From assembly GCF_024746795.1 (NCBI RefSeq), contig NZ_CP080524.1, positions 5,682,001-5,746,000 of the forward strand: a DNA stretch of 64,000 nt, read 5' to 3'. Source of the DNA: Mesorhizobium sp. AR10. GTDB lineage: Bacteria > Pseudomonadota > Alphaproteobacteria > Rhizobiales > Rhizobiaceae. This document shows positions 43,633-53,034 of this stretch, piece by piece (positions within the stretch are counted from its first letter, which is position 1; each line of letters opens with the position of its first letter). The position numbers and the translations under genes were made by a program. The notes below the pieces were generated by a model that searched no databases, was not told where the DNA came from, and saw nothing but the letters and a program-made list of their open reading frames with translations.

Positions 43633-44781
43633 TCAGCGCAGGCGCTTGGCCTCATCGTCTGCCGATGCGGACTGTTGCGTCGTTTCGCCGGCCAGCTTGA
43701 CCTGCAGATTTTCGGTCATGAACTGCGTGCCGGCGGCAACGACGACATCGCCCGGCTTCAGCCCGTCGGCGACACTGACGCCGTCGGCGGTGAACTCGGC
43801 GACCTTGACTGGACGCTGGTGAACCGTCTCGCCATTGCGGTCGACGGTCCACACGATCTTTTGACCATCCTTCTCGGCGAGCGCGCTGAGCGGGATCGAC
43901 ACCAGCTGCTGCTTGCTGCCGACGGAGGCCTTGATGTTCGCGGTCATGCCAAGCAGAACGCGCGGATCGTTGGGCAGGCTGACGCGAACGGCAAAGGTGC
44001 GCGATTGCGCGTCGGCGCTGCCCGCAACTTCACGGACCTTGCCGTCCAGTGTCAGCGCATCGTCGGACCAGAAGCCCGCCTTGACGTCCTTGCCGGGCTT
44101 GAATTCGGCGATGTCCATTTCCGGGACGGCGATCAGCACTTCCTTTTCGCCATCGACGGCAACCGTCATGACCGGGGTTCCGGCACCGACCACCTGGCCG
44201 ACATCCGCGCTGACGGTCGTGACGATACCGTCCTGGCTTGCCTTGAGATCGGTGTAACCGACCTGGTTTCGTGCCTGGGCGAGGGTCGAGCGGGCGGCAT
44301 CGCGCGTCGCCACCGCCTGGTTATAGGTCAGTGTCGCTTGCTCAAGCTGCGACCTCGGGGCAAAATTCTTGGCATAGAGTTGCTCGGCGCGCTTCTTGGC
44401 CAGATCGACCGTCTCGACCTGCCGCTCCGCGGCATCGAGGCTCGCCTCGGCGCTCTTGACCGACAAGTCGTAGTCGGAGGGATCGATGCGGGCCAGCACA
44501 TCGCCCGAGGTCACATGCTGGCCGATGTCGACGAGACGCTCGGTGACCTTGCCGGCGACCCGGAAGCCGAGATTCATCTCGGTGCGGGCACGCACCGAGC
44601 CGGAATAGTCGAGTTCGCGGCTGGCTTGCGCCTGGCCGATCTCGACCACCTTGACCGGACGGATGATGTCCTTGACTTCGGCCTTCTCCTGCGAGCAGCC
44701 GGCGAGCCCGAGTGCGGCGACGACAAGCACGGCCGGACCCGCGGCCGTCAGCCTGTTGATAATGGAATTGGACAAAGACAC
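43633..44781 (-). CDS. Efflux RND transporter periplasmic adaptor subunit (lipoprotein)
   Basis: A 382-residue membrane-fusion protein. The N-terminus carries a lipoprotein signal ending LGLAGC. Barrel-sandwich parts flank a coiled-coil hairpin (AEASLDAAERQVETVDLAKKRAEQL, LEQATLTYNQAVATRDAARSTLAQARNQV). It links the RND pump to an outer-membrane channel. A GTG start with CGGGAG seven bases upstream was chosen, since it puts the signal peptide at the N-terminus; ATG starts further upstream add non-signal residues. It lies between the tetR gene and the pump gene, all on one strand. Confidence 0.88.
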   Translation of the reverse strand: MSLSNSIINRLTAAGPAVLVVAALGLAGCSQEKAEVKDIIRPVKVVEIGQAQASRELDYSGSVRARTEMNLGFRVAGKVTERLVDIGQHVTSGDVLARIDPSDYDLSVKSAEASLDAAERQVETVDLAKKRAEQLYAKNFAPRSQLEQATLTYNQAVATRDAARSTLAQARNQVGYTDLKASQDGIVTTVSADVGQVVGAGTPVMTVAVDGEKEVLIAVPEMDIAEFKPGKDVKAGFWSDDALTLDGKVREVAGSADAQSRTFAVRVSLPNDPRVLLGMTANIKASVGSKQQLVSIPLSALAEKDGQKIVWTVDRNGETVHQRPVKVAEFTADGVSVADGLKPGDVVVAAGTQFMTENLQVKLAGETTQQSASADDEAKRLR

Positions 44782-44840
44782 GTGCGTACTCCCGAATTGG
44801 AGGTAAACTGTCGGCATCGCCGCCCGACGGGCGGCAACGG

Positions 44841-45449
44841 TCACTTCTTCAGGGCCTTGATGGCAAAATCGATAAGGTCGTCGGGCATCGCCCGATTGGT
44901 CTTGGCGAGGCACTGAGCCACCATCTGCGGATGGCAGAGAATGATGGTGGCGGCGCCGAAACAGCGCGAAGCCATTACCGGGTCCTGCTCGGCAAACTCT
45001 CCGGCCTCGATGCCGTCGCGGATCACCTCGGCGATGACATCGTGGATGCTGTCGATGTGCTTGTCGATGACATTCCAGTCGCGTTCGAGGGCGACGATGA
45101 CCATCTCATGAACCTTCTGGTCGTCGAGCATGACTTCCATCGTCATCTTGTATTGCGCATGCACGTAACGGCGCAGCCGCTCCTCGGCGCTGATCGGCAG
45201 GCGGGAAATGTCGTAGGCCATCTTGTAGCTGGCGCCGAGCATCCGGCCGCAGACCGCCTGGTGGATTTCGACCTTCGAGGCAAAGAAACGATAGATGTTG
45301 GCCGGCGACATGCCGAGTTCGCGCGCAATGTCGGCGACATTGGTCTTGCCGTAGCCGTAGTGACGGAACAAGCGCTCGGCGCAGTCGAGAATGCGCGTCA
45401 CATTCTCCTGGCGGGTGGGGTCGGCCGCGATGTTGGCTGCTTCTGACAT
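44841..45449 (-). CDS. TetR/AcrR family transcriptional regulator of the RND system
   Basis: A 202-residue TetR-family regulator. The helix-turn-helix is HYGYGKTNVADIARELGMSPANIYRFFASKVEIHQAV. The C-terminal ligand pocket (about 70-202) is not diagnostic. It is the first gene of the tetR-adaptor-pump cluster, and a strong dyad sits just upstream, so it likely represses its own operon until an efflux substrate binds. Confidence 0.88.
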   Translation of the reverse strand: MSEAANIAADPTRQENVTRILDCAERLFRHYGYGKTNVADIARELGMSPANIYRFFASKVEIHQAVCGRMLGASYKMAYDISRLPISAEERLRRYVHAQYKMTMEVMLDDQKVHEMVIVALERDWNVIDKHIDSIHDVIAEVIRDGIEAGEFAEQDPVMASRCFGAATIILCHPQMVAQCLAKTNRAMPDDLIDFAIKALKK

Positions 45450-45469
45450 GGCTCTCTGTCAATTTACGA

Positions 45470-45514
45470 GTGACGAATTTCAATTTTCGTCAGTCGTAAA
45501 TTGAAATCCGTCAC
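45470..45514. promoter_or_regulatory. Inverted repeat operator before the RND tetR gene
   Basis: GTGACGAATTTCAA (45470-45483) and TTGAAATCCGTCAC (45501-45514) are reverse complements with one mismatch. The region is markedly AT-rich compared with its surroundings, as expected for a promoter with TetR operator, and lies about 20 bases from the tetR start. Confidence 0.6.
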
Positions 45515-45839
45515 TTGTCAACGCGGATTCGACGTACGCGTATAGTTGGTGACAGCTGGTGACAGTGAGGGGCGCGATGACCGGCGCTGGCGATTGGCGA
45601 ACGGCGCTTATCCGTTCGTCATCCCAGGGCGAAGCAAGGAGCGTAGCGACGCAGCGCAGACCTTGGGATCCATGCCGCGACGTCGGTCAAAGAGTTTGGC
45701 GGATCAATAAGTTACGCTGATCAGCGACCTATCATCCACAGCCGTCCTCGACTGCTGGAGCACGGCCGCGAGATCACGGCATGGATCCTAGGGTTTCCGC
45801 GACGTCGCTTCGCGACTGCTCCACCCTAGGATGACGAAG
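45515..45839. other. Intergenic region between the RND and acyl-CoA synthetase units
   Basis: No gene seen. It contains the inverted pair of about 62-bp repeats at 45615-45677 and 45777-45838, the second abutting the acyl-CoA synthetase stop codon. Confidence 0.6.
45615..45838. repeat. Inverted pair of ~62-bp dispersed repeats
   Basis: 45615-45677 starts TTCGTCATCCCAGGG and ends GGATCCATGCCG. 45777-45838 is its reverse complement with several mismatches (CGGCATGGATCC to GATGACGAA). The pair can form a very long cruciform or mRNA hairpin around a 99-base centre. Confidence 0.7.
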
Positions 45840-47480
45840 TTAGGCCCCCTTGGCCATCTCGCGCAGCCGGAACTTCTGGATCTTGCCGGTCGAGGTCTTC
45901 GGGATTTCGGCGAAGATCACCGCTTTCGGCACCTTGAAGCGAGCGAGCAGCGTGCGGCAATGCTCGATGATCTCGGCCTCGCTGGCCGTCTTGCCCGGCT
46001 TCAGTTCGACATAGGCGACCGGCACCTCGCCCCATTTGTCGTCGTGCCTAGCGACAACGCCGCAAGAGGCGATGGCAGGGTGCTTGTAGAGCGCGTCCTC
46101 GACCTCGATCGAGGAGATATTCTCGCCGCCGGAGATGATGATGTCCTTGGAGCGATCCTTGAGCTGGATGTAGCCATCGGCATGCATGACGCCGAGATCG
46201 CCCGAATGAAACCAACCGCCGGCAAAGGCTTCGTCGCTCGCCTTGCGGTTCTTCAGATAGCCCTTCATGACGATGTTGCCGCGGAACATGACCTCGCCGA
46301 TGGTCTCGCCGTCAGCCGGCGTTTTTCGCATCGTCTCGGGGTCCATCACCGTCAAATCCTCGAGCGCTGCATAGCGCACGCCCTGTCTCGCCTTCTTGGT
46401 GGCCTTCGATCCCTTGTCGAGCCCGTCCCAGGCGCCATGCCATTCGTTGACGACCGCCGGGCCATAGGTCTCGGTGAGGCCATAGAGATGGGTGACGGCG
46501 AAGCCGGCATCGGCCATACCCGACAGCACGGCTTCCGGCGGTGGTGCCGCGGCCGTGTTGAAAGTGACCGTCTGCGGAAATTCCCGCTTGTCCTCATCCC
46601 TGGCATTGATCAGCACCGACATGACGACCGGCGCGCCGCAGAGATGGGTGACGCCGTGATCGGCGATGGCGTCGTAGATCGGCTTCGGCCGCACCCAGCG
46701 CAGGCAGACATGGGTACCGGCCTGGACGGCGAGCGTCCACGGGAAGCACCAGCCATTGCAGTGGAACATCGGCAACGTCCACAGATAGACCGCGTGCTTG
46801 GCCATGCCGGCATGGATGGTGTTGGTGTAGGCCATCAATGCTGCGCCGCGATGGTGGTAGACGACGCCCTTCGGGTTGCCCGTGGTGCCGGAGGTGTAGT
46901 TGAGCGAGATGGCGTCCCATTCGTCGTCGGGCATCAACCAGGCGAAGTCCTCGTCGCCGCCGGCGACAAACTCCTCATAGTCTGATGTGCCGATCCGCTC
47001 GCCCTTCGGGTAAGGCGCATCGGCGGCGTATTCGGGATCGTCATAGTCGATGACCAGTGGCTTGACCTTGGCCAGTGCCAGCGCCTGGCCGACGACGCCG
47101 GCGAACTCGCGGTCGACGAACAGCACTTTCGTTTCGGCATGGTCGAGCTGGAAGGCGATGACCGCGGCATCGAGACGGGTGTTGAGCGAATGCAGCACCG
47201 CCTTGGTCATCGGCACGCCGAAATGCGCTTCCAGCATCGGCGGCGTGTTGGACAGCATGACGCTGACGGTATCGCCCTTGCCGATGCCGCGCTTGGAAAG
47301 CGCCGAGGCAAGCTTCAGCGAGCGGCGCCAGAAATCGCGATAGGTCGTGCGCTGGCGGCCATGGATGATGGCGACATGGTCGGGAAAGGTCCGGGCCGCC
47401 CGCTCCAGATAGGTGAGCGGCGTCAGCGGCTGGTGGTTGGCCGCGTTCTTGTCGAGATCCTGTTCATAGGGATTGCCCAT
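45840..47480 (-). CDS. Acyl-CoA synthetase (AMP-forming, medium-chain/DmdB-like)
   Basis: A 546-residue ANL-family ligase that activates a carboxylic acid to its CoA thioester. Motifs are the P-loop YTSGTTGNPKGV, YGLTETYGP, the GGWFHSGDLGV hinge and the C-terminal lysine region KTSTGKIQKFRLRE. The overall sequence style resembles medium-chain and methylmercaptopropionate-CoA ligases, but substrate choice cannot be read off. It is a single-gene unit, divergent from the SorC-type regulator. Confidence 0.85.
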   Translation of the reverse strand: MGNPYEQDLDKNAANHQPLTPLTYLERAARTFPDHVAIIHGRQRTTYRDFWRRSLKLASALSKRGIGKGDTVSVMLSNTPPMLEAHFGVPMTKAVLHSLNTRLDAAVIAFQLDHAETKVLFVDREFAGVVGQALALAKVKPLVIDYDDPEYAADAPYPKGERIGTSDYEEFVAGGDEDFAWLMPDDEWDAISLNYTSGTTGNPKGVVYHHRGAALMAYTNTIHAGMAKHAVYLWTLPMFHCNGWCFPWTLAVQAGTHVCLRWVRPKPIYDAIADHGVTHLCGAPVVMSVLINARDEDKREFPQTVTFNTAAAPPPEAVLSGMADAGFAVTHLYGLTETYGPAVVNEWHGAWDGLDKGSKATKKARQGVRYAALEDLTVMDPETMRKTPADGETIGEVMFRGNIVMKGYLKNRKASDEAFAGGWFHSGDLGVMHADGYIQLKDRSKDIIISGGENISSIEVEDALYKHPAIASCGVVARHDDKWGEVPVAYVELKPGKTASEAEIIEHCRTLLARFKVPKAVIFAEIPKTSTGKIQKFRLREMAKGA

Positions 47481-47625
47481 CCCGCTCCTCCCCGAATGTT
47501 CTTGTCAGGGACTTCTAACCACAGGCTCGGGCCGCGTCACCACCAACGATGCCACGACAGAGCGCATTTGGCACAATGATGTTCTGGATTCAGCTGATGA
47601 AAGGGCATCGTATACCCCACTCGGT

Positions 47626-47653
47626 TTGACTTTTGTCGAGAGCCGTGAATAAT
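47626..47653 (+). promoter_or_regulatory. Candidate promoter of the SorC-type regulator gene
   Basis: A TTGACT -35-like hexamer, 16 bases, then AATAAT, 18 bases before the start codon. The TTGACTTTTGTC portion also resembles the TTGACAATTG half-site in the mtnK/transporter dyad, so autoregulation is possible. Confidence 0.35.
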
Positions 47654-47670
47654 GTCAGCAAGGAGATGGC

Positions 47671-48636
47671 ATGGCGATCCGACCGGCAGAACAGCTTATC
47701 CACAAGGCCGCCTGGCTTTACTACGCTCACGGCCTGCGCCAGGACCAGGTGGCCAGCCAACTCAAGATTTCCCGTGCCTCGGTCGCCATGTATCTGCGCA
47801 AGGCGCGCGAGACCGGCATCGTCAACATCTCGACCTCGACCCAACTTTTCACCGACGACGTGCTGGCGCGCAAGCTGGAAGACGCGCTGAAGCTCGACGC
47901 CGTCTGGATCGCGCCTGAGAACGACTATGTCATCGATCCCTCGACAGACATAGCGGTGCTGGCGGCGAGCGTCTTTCTCGAGCTGGTCAAGAAGGGCGAC
48001 CGCATCGGCGTCGCCTGGGGCCGGACCGTCTACACGATCGCCGACATCATGTCCTATGCCGACCTGCAGGATGTCACGGTGGTGCAGCTCTGCGGCAATC
48101 TCGGCGCCCCCTATTCCTACCGTCCGGACCAATGCACGATGGAAATCGCCCGCCGGCTCAACGCCAAGGGCATCAACTTCTACGCGCCACTGGTGCTGAC
48201 GACCGAGGAACTGGCGCGCGGCCTGCGCGCCGAGCCGGTGATCCGCGAGCAGCTGTCGAGCATCCACGAATGCGACCTGGCGCTGTATTCGGTCGGCACC
48301 GTCGATGCCGATAGCCATGTCGTCAAATGCGGCGCGCTGACATCAGACGAAATGAGTGCATTGCGCAAGGCGGGTGCGGCCGGCGTCATTGCCGGGCAGA
48401 TCATCGACGCCAAGGGCAAGGCGCTCGACTGCAGCTACAACCGCCGCGTCATTTCGGCGGAGCTGTCGTCGCTACGCGCCATCGAAAAGCGCCTGATGGT
48501 CGTGCAGGAGGACAGCAAGTTCGACCCGCTCATCGCGGCGCTCGCGGGCGGGCTCTGCACGCATCTCGTAGTCGGCGCACGCATGGCGCGACGGCTGCTG
48601 GATCATGCCGGACCGGCGACAGAAAAGGCTTCCTAG
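47671..48636 (+). CDS. Sugar-binding transcriptional regulator (SorC/DeoR type)
   Basis: A 321-residue SorC-family regulator. The N-terminal helix-turn-helix (YYAHGLRQDQVASQLKISRASVAMYLRKARETGIV) is followed by a sugar-phosphate-binding domain (LEDALKLDAVWIAPEND, GDRIGVAWGRTVYTIADIM, VVQLCGNLGAPYSYRPDQ, LYSVGTVDADSHVVKCGALT). These proteins usually respond to a phosphorylated sugar. It precedes the aldolase-SDR gene by 93 bases on the same strand and is likely the regulator of the whole 48.7-57 kb module. Confidence 0.88.
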   Translation: MAIRPAEQLIHKAAWLYYAHGLRQDQVASQLKISRASVAMYLRKARETGIVNISTSTQLFTDDVLARKLEDALKLDAVWIAPENDYVIDPSTDIAVLAASVFLELVKKGDRIGVAWGRTVYTIADIMSYADLQDVTVVQLCGNLGAPYSYRPDQCTMEIARRLNAKGINFYAPLVLTTEELARGLRAEPVIREQLSSIHECDLALYSVGTVDADSHVVKCGALTSDEMSALRKAGAAGVIAGQIIDAKGKALDCSYNRRVISAELSSLRAIEKRLMVVQEDSKFDPLIAALAGGLCTHLVVGARMARRLLDHAGPATEKAS

Positions 48637-48729
48637 CAAACGAAATCATTGCAGCCGGCGCATTGTCATCAAAGCGTCGCGGCATTCCTGTTTCACAACG
48701 ACAAAAGACAGCAATCGGACGAAGCGAAC

Positions 48730-50784
48730 ATGAAGAACCTGTGGAATGACGGCGACGCGGAGAAACTGGTTGCCGACTATGCAAAGAAAGGCGTCAGCCG
48801 CGACCTGGCGCTGCGCGTCTACACGACGCGGCTCTTGGGTGGCGAGCCGCGGCTGGTGCTGCATGGCGGCGGCAACACCTCCTGCAAGACAAAGGCCACG
48901 GATCTGGTTGGCGACGAATGGGATGTGCTGTGCGTCAAGGGCAGCGGCTGGGACATGGGCGTCATCGAGCCGCAGGGCCTGCCGGCGGTCAAGCTCGGCG
49001 CGCTGCTGAGGGCGCGGTCGCTGAAAAAACTCTCCGACGAGGACATGGTCGCGCTGCAGCGGGTGAACCTCATCGATCCGTCCTCGCCCAATCCTTCGGT
49101 CGAGACGCTGCTGCACGCCTTCCTGCCGCACAAATTCGTCGACCACACGCACTCGACCGCCATACTGGCCATCGTCGACCAGCAGGACAGCGAGCCGCTG
49201 GTGAAGAAGGTGTTCGGCGCCAAGATGGGGTACGTGCCCTACATCATGCCGGGCTTCGACCTGGCGAAAGTGGCGGCTGACATCTTCGACGCCGACCCGA
49301 CCGTGGAAGGCCTGATCCTCGACAAGCACGGCATCTTCACCTTCGGCGACGACGCCAAACAGGCCTACGACCGCATGATCCACTATGTGAATGTCGCCGA
49401 GGACTACATCGCCAAACACGGCAAGCCGCGCACGGAGAAGGCGGCCTTTCCGGCCAGGCTGGCGACAGCGGCCGACATCGCTTCGACGTTGCGCGGTGCA
49501 GTTGCGGTTTCGCGCGGCGAAGGCCGTTTCGACCGCATGATCAGCGATTTCCGCACCTCGGATGCGATCGTCGATTTCATCAATTCAGCCGGGATTGCCG
49601 ACTACGCCGGACGCGGCGTTTCCACGCCGGATCTGTCGATCCGCATCAAGACCGGACCGATGGCATTGCCGGCGCCTGAAGCCGACAAGATCGGCGACTA
49701 CAAATCCGTCATCCGCAGCCATGTCGAGACCTTCGCCCGGGATTATCGCGCTTATTTCGAAACCAATGACGCGCTCGACGATGTGAAGCGCACCATGCTC
49801 GACCAGATGCCGCGGCTGACGCTGGTGCCGGGCCTCGGCATGTTCGGCCACGGCCGCACGCTGAAGGATGCCAGGATCGCTTCAGACGTCGGCGAAATGT
49901 GGATCGAGGCGGTGCGCGGCGCCGAGGCCGTCGGCAATTTCCATCCGCTGTCGAAAGCCGACCTGTTCCCGCTCGAATATTGGTCGCTGGAACAGGCCAA
50001 GCTCGCCTCCAACAAGCCGAAGCCGCTGACCGGCCAGGTGGTGCTGATCACCGGCGGCGCCGGCGCGATTGGTGCTGCCACGGCCAAGCTGTTTGCCGCC
50101 AATGGCGCCCATGCCGTCGTCGTCGATCTCGACGCGGCAAAGGCAGCGGAAGCAGCGAAGCAGGCCGGCAACAATTCGATCGGTGTCGGCGCCGACATCA
50201 CCGATGCCAAGCAGATGCGAGCTGCATTCGACAAGGCCGTCGCCGTCTTCGGCGGCGTCGACATCCTGGTTTCCAATGCCGGTGCGGCCTGGGAAGGCAG
50301 GATCGGCGAGCTCGACGATGCCGTGTTGCGCAAGAGCTTCGAGCTCAACTTCTTCGCCCACCAGTCGGCAGCGCAGAACGCGGTGCGCGTCATGCTCGAA
50401 CAGGGCACCGGCGGCGTGCTCCTGTTCAACACCTCCAAGCAGGCGATCAATCCCGGTCCGAAGTTTGGCGCCTATGGCATTCCGAAGGCGGCGACGCTGT
50501 TCCTGTCCAGGCAATACGCGCTGGACTATGGCGCCCATGGCATCCGCTCCAATGCGGTCAATGCCGACCGCATCCGTTCGGGGCTGCTGACCGACGCCAT
50601 GATCGCCAGCCGCTCAGGCGCACGCGGCGTATCGGAGAAGGAATACATGTCCGGCAATCTGCTGGGACAGGAGGTGACGGCCGAGGACGTCGCCCAGGCC
50701 TTCCTGCATCAGGCGCTGGCCGACCGAACCACCGCCGATGTGACGACGGTGGATGGCGGCAACATCGCAGCGGCGATGCGGTAG
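48730..50784 (+). CDS. Bifunctional class II aldolase / short-chain dehydrogenase (RhaD-like)
   Basis: A 684-residue fusion. The N-terminal half is a class II (fuculose/rhamnulose-1-phosphate type) aldolase, with HGGGNTSCK, the zinc His pair in KFVDHTHSTA and ILDKHGIFTFGDD. The C-terminal half (from about residue 435) is an SDR with VVLITGGAGAIG, SNAGAA and YGIPKAA. Such proteins split a 1-phosphoketose to DHAP plus an aldehyde and can oxidise the aldehyde. With mtnK and mtnA nearby, the substrate may be 5-methylthioribulose-1-phosphate or 5-deoxyribulose-1-phosphate; rhamnulose-1-phosphate is the alternative, but no rhamnose isomerase or kinase is present. Confidence 0.85.
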   Translation: MKNLWNDGDAEKLVADYAKKGVSRDLALRVYTTRLLGGEPRLVLHGGGNTSCKTKATDLVGDEWDVLCVKGSGWDMGVIEPQGLPAVKLGALLRARSLKKLSDEDMVALQRVNLIDPSSPNPSVETLLHAFLPHKFVDHTHSTAILAIVDQQDSEPLVKKVFGAKMGYVPYIMPGFDLAKVAADIFDADPTVEGLILDKHGIFTFGDDAKQAYDRMIHYVNVAEDYIAKHGKPRTEKAAFPARLATAADIASTLRGAVAVSRGEGRFDRMISDFRTSDAIVDFINSAGIADYAGRGVSTPDLSIRIKTGPMALPAPEADKIGDYKSVIRSHVETFARDYRAYFETNDALDDVKRTMLDQMPRLTLVPGLGMFGHGRTLKDARIASDVGEMWIEAVRGAEAVGNFHPLSKADLFPLEYWSLEQAKLASNKPKPLTGQVVLITGGAGAIGAATAKLFAANGAHAVVVDLDAAKAAEAAKQAGNNSIGVGADITDAKQMRAAFDKAVAVFGGVDILVSNAGAAWEGRIGELDDAVLRKSFELNFFAHQSAAQNAVRVMLEQGTGGVLLFNTSKQAINPGPKFGAYGIPKAATLFLSRQYALDYGAHGIRSNAVNADRIRSGLLTDAMIASRSGARGVSEKEYMSGNLLGQEVTAEDVAQAFLHQALADRTTADVTTVDGGNIAAAMR

Positions 50785-50805
50785 ACGGACCAACACTGCA
50801 GAACG

Positions 50806-50839
50806 AAAAAAGAGCGGCTCAGGGGCCGCTCTTTTCTTT
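50806..50839. terminator. Bidirectional terminator
   Basis: Perfect stem AGAGCGGC/GCCGCTCT with a 6-base loop, flanked by an A-run on the left and TTTT on the right. It serves the convergent aldolase and substrate-binding-protein genes. Confidence 0.85.
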
Positions 50840-50854
50840 TGCCCGAAGTGCTGA

Positions 50855-51907
50855 CTACTTGGCGTTCGGGTTCGGCATCCAGGCCGGCATGGCGACATCG
50901 GCATGGGCGAATTGCGGCAGCTTGGCCGACAGGTCTTCCATGTTCTTGATGTCCTTGTCGATCAGGTCCTTCTGGGTGATCAGCGTCGGCGGCACGATGA
51001 CGTTGTGGCCGGGGTCTTCGCCGGCCAGCAGCTGCGCCAGCGCACGCACCGAGACCTGACCAACGACGGCCGGGTTGGTGGCGGCGGTTGCCGCCCAGGC
51101 GCTGTCGGGTTCGCGCATCGCTGATATATCCGACGTCGAGATATCGGCCGAGTAGATCTTGATGCCCTTGTTGAGTCCCGCTTCGTCGACGGCGATCTTC
51201 ACGCCTTTGGCGAACTCGTCATAGGGCGCGAACATCACCTTGATGTCGGGGTGGGCCGACAGCACCGAGCGCGCCTGGTTGGCGACCGAATTGGCGATCG
51301 GATTGTCGAGCGTTCCGAACATCGCGACTTCCTTGATGCCGGCGTACTTCTTCTTGACGTCGACCCAGGTCTCGTTGCGGCGGTCGAGCGGCGCGATGCC
51401 AGCAACATAGACATAGCCGGCGTTCCAGCTTTCGCCATTGTCCTTGACCGCCTGTTCGAGCGCCAGCCGCGCCAAGTCCTTGTCAGACTGCTCGATCTGC
51501 GGGATCTTGGGGTTTTCGACATTGACGTCGAAGGCGACGACCTTGATGCCGGCGTCGACCGCCCGCTGGGCGGCGTCCTTCATCGATTCCGTCAGACCGT
51601 GCTGGATGATGATGCCCTGGACGCCGAGCGCAATCGCCTGGTCGACCATGTCCGCCTGAAGGGCTGCATCCTGGCGGCTGTCGAGCACGCGCAGATCGAC
51701 GCCAAGTGCCTTGGCCTGCGCCTCGACACCGCTGAGATAGGCCTGGAAGAAATCGCCGGTCGAGAGATAGCGGACGAGCGCTATCTTGACGCCGGGCTTG
51801 TCGAACGGCGCCGGCTTGTCCGCGGCCATCGCCGGGAACTGCATCAGCATGGTTGCGCCGGCAAGCCCAAGTGCCGCCTTCCCCAGAAGTCTTCTTGTGA
51901 TCTTCAC
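50855..51907 (-). CDS. Sugar ABC transporter substrate-binding protein
   Basis: A 350-residue periplasmic-binding protein of the ribose/RbsB type. A signal peptide with a twin-arginine-like start (KITRRLLGKAALG) ends AMA near residue 30. The mature part starts VKIALVRYLSTGDFFQAYLSGVEAQAKALGVDL and shows the hinge GIIIQHGLTESMKDAAQRAVDAGIKVVAFDVNV. The GTG start has GGAGGAAACAAC upstream. The last gene of the ATPase-permease-binding protein set. The ligand is unknown; neighbours suggest a pentose such as methylthioribose or deoxyribose. Confidence 0.9.
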   Translation of the reverse strand: MKITRRLLGKAALGLAGATMLMQFPAMAADKPAPFDKPGVKIALVRYLSTGDFFQAYLSGVEAQAKALGVDLRVLDSRQDAALQADMVDQAIALGVQGIIIQHGLTESMKDAAQRAVDAGIKVVAFDVNVENPKIPQIEQSDKDLARLALEQAVKDNGESWNAGYVYVAGIAPLDRRNETWVDVKKKYAGIKEVAMFGTLDNPIANSVANQARSVLSAHPDIKVMFAPYDEFAKGVKIAVDEAGLNKGIKIYSADISTSDISAMREPDSAWAATAATNPAVVGQVSVRALAQLLAGEDPGHNVIVPPTLITQKDLIDKDIKNMEDLSAKLPQFAHADVAMPAWMPNPNAK

Positions 51908-51953
51908 GTTGTTTCCTCCATTTGTTGAACTCAAAAATTGACCCGGTCGAAAG

Positions 51954-52949
51954 CTATCTCCTGCCCCGGCCGGAAAGGGCGAAGGTGAAGACAAGGGCGA
52001 CGACCAGAACCACGCCTTTGACGAAATCCTGTGTGTAGTAAGGCGCGTTCATCATGGTGAGGCCCTGCAGCAAGATGCCGACGAACAGCGCACCGACGGC
52101 CGTGCCGAAGGCGTTCGGCTTGGCGGCCCCGAGGACCGCGTAACCGATGAGTGCTGCCGCGACAGCGTCGAGCAGCAGATTATTACCCGAGGCGATGTCG
52201 CCGCGTCCAAGTCGGGCAGCGAGCAAAATGCCGCCGATCGAGGCAAAAACTCCTGAAATAACGTAGGCCCAGATCTTGTATGCCTTGACAGGCGCGCCGG
52301 CGAGTTCGGCGGCCCGTTCGTTGCTGCCGACGGCATACATCATGCGTCCGAAACGGGTGTATTCGAGAAAGAACCAGATCAGCACGGCCAGCACGAGCAG
52401 GACGACCACCGACACCGGAATGAGGTTCGGGATGAAGAAATCGAAGCGGTGGCGACCGAGCGCCAGGAAGGCGTCAGAGAACTTGCCGTTGGCGACCGAA
52501 CCGTCGGGCATGGTCATGCCGGTGGCGATCGAGCGGCCTTCGGTCGGGATGCGCTGCAGACCGACCAGCAGGAACATCATGCCGAGCGTCGCCAGCAGGT
52601 CCGGCACCCTCATATAGACGATCAGCCAGCCATTTATGAGGCCGACGACGGCGCCGATGAGCAGGCAGACGATGACCGCGACAAGAGCATTCTGTTCCAG
52701 CACCACCATGACATAGGCAGCCGCCATCATGGCTGACGTGGCGACCGAGCCGATGGACAGGTCGAAGCCGCCAACGACCAGGGTGGCGGTGACGCCGAGC
52801 GCCAGCACGCCGGTGATGGCGACGGACTGGAAGATGAAGACGGCACTTTGCGGCGAGACGAAACCATCGGCGGCGATCGCGAAATAGGCGACCAGCCCGA
52901 ACAGTAGAACGATGAAGCCATAGCGAATAGCGTAGTCGCGCAGCGTCAT
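51954..52949 (-). CDS. Sugar ABC transporter permease
   Basis: A 331-residue RbsC-like integral membrane protein with about 9-10 hydrophobic helices. Family stretches include TATLVVGGFDLSIGSVATSAMMAAAY and AVGSNERAAELAGAPVKAYKIWAYVISGVFASIGGILLAARLG. It forms the translocation channel together with the adjacent ATPase and binding protein. Gene order ATPase, permease, binding protein on the minus strand. Confidence 0.9.
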   Translation of the reverse strand: MTLRDYAIRYGFIVLLFGLVAYFAIAADGFVSPQSAVFIFQSVAITGVLALGVTATLVVGGFDLSIGSVATSAMMAAAYVMVVLEQNALVAVIVCLLIGAVVGLINGWLIVYMRVPDLLATLGMMFLLVGLQRIPTEGRSIATGMTMPDGSVANGKFSDAFLALGRHRFDFFIPNLIPVSVVVLLVLAVLIWFFLEYTRFGRMMYAVGSNERAAELAGAPVKAYKIWAYVISGVFASIGGILLAARLGRGDIASGNNLLLDAVAAALIGYAVLGAAKPNAFGTAVGALFVGILLQGLTMMNAPYYTQDFVKGVVLVVALVFTFALSGRGRR

Positions 52950-53034
52950 TCAGCGCTCCCGCGCGCAGGCGCCGTCTTTACCCAATCCATGCTGTCTCCC
53001 GTTGCAATTCTCATCGTTCTTCGGCCCCTGCCCC

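Noticed and set aside
48730..50784. Rhamnose catabolism as the function of the aldolase-SDR
   Set aside because: It is possible for RhaD-like fusions, but no rhamnose isomerase, mutarotase or kinase gene is present, while mtnK and mtnA are adjacent to the importer. Kept only as an alternative.
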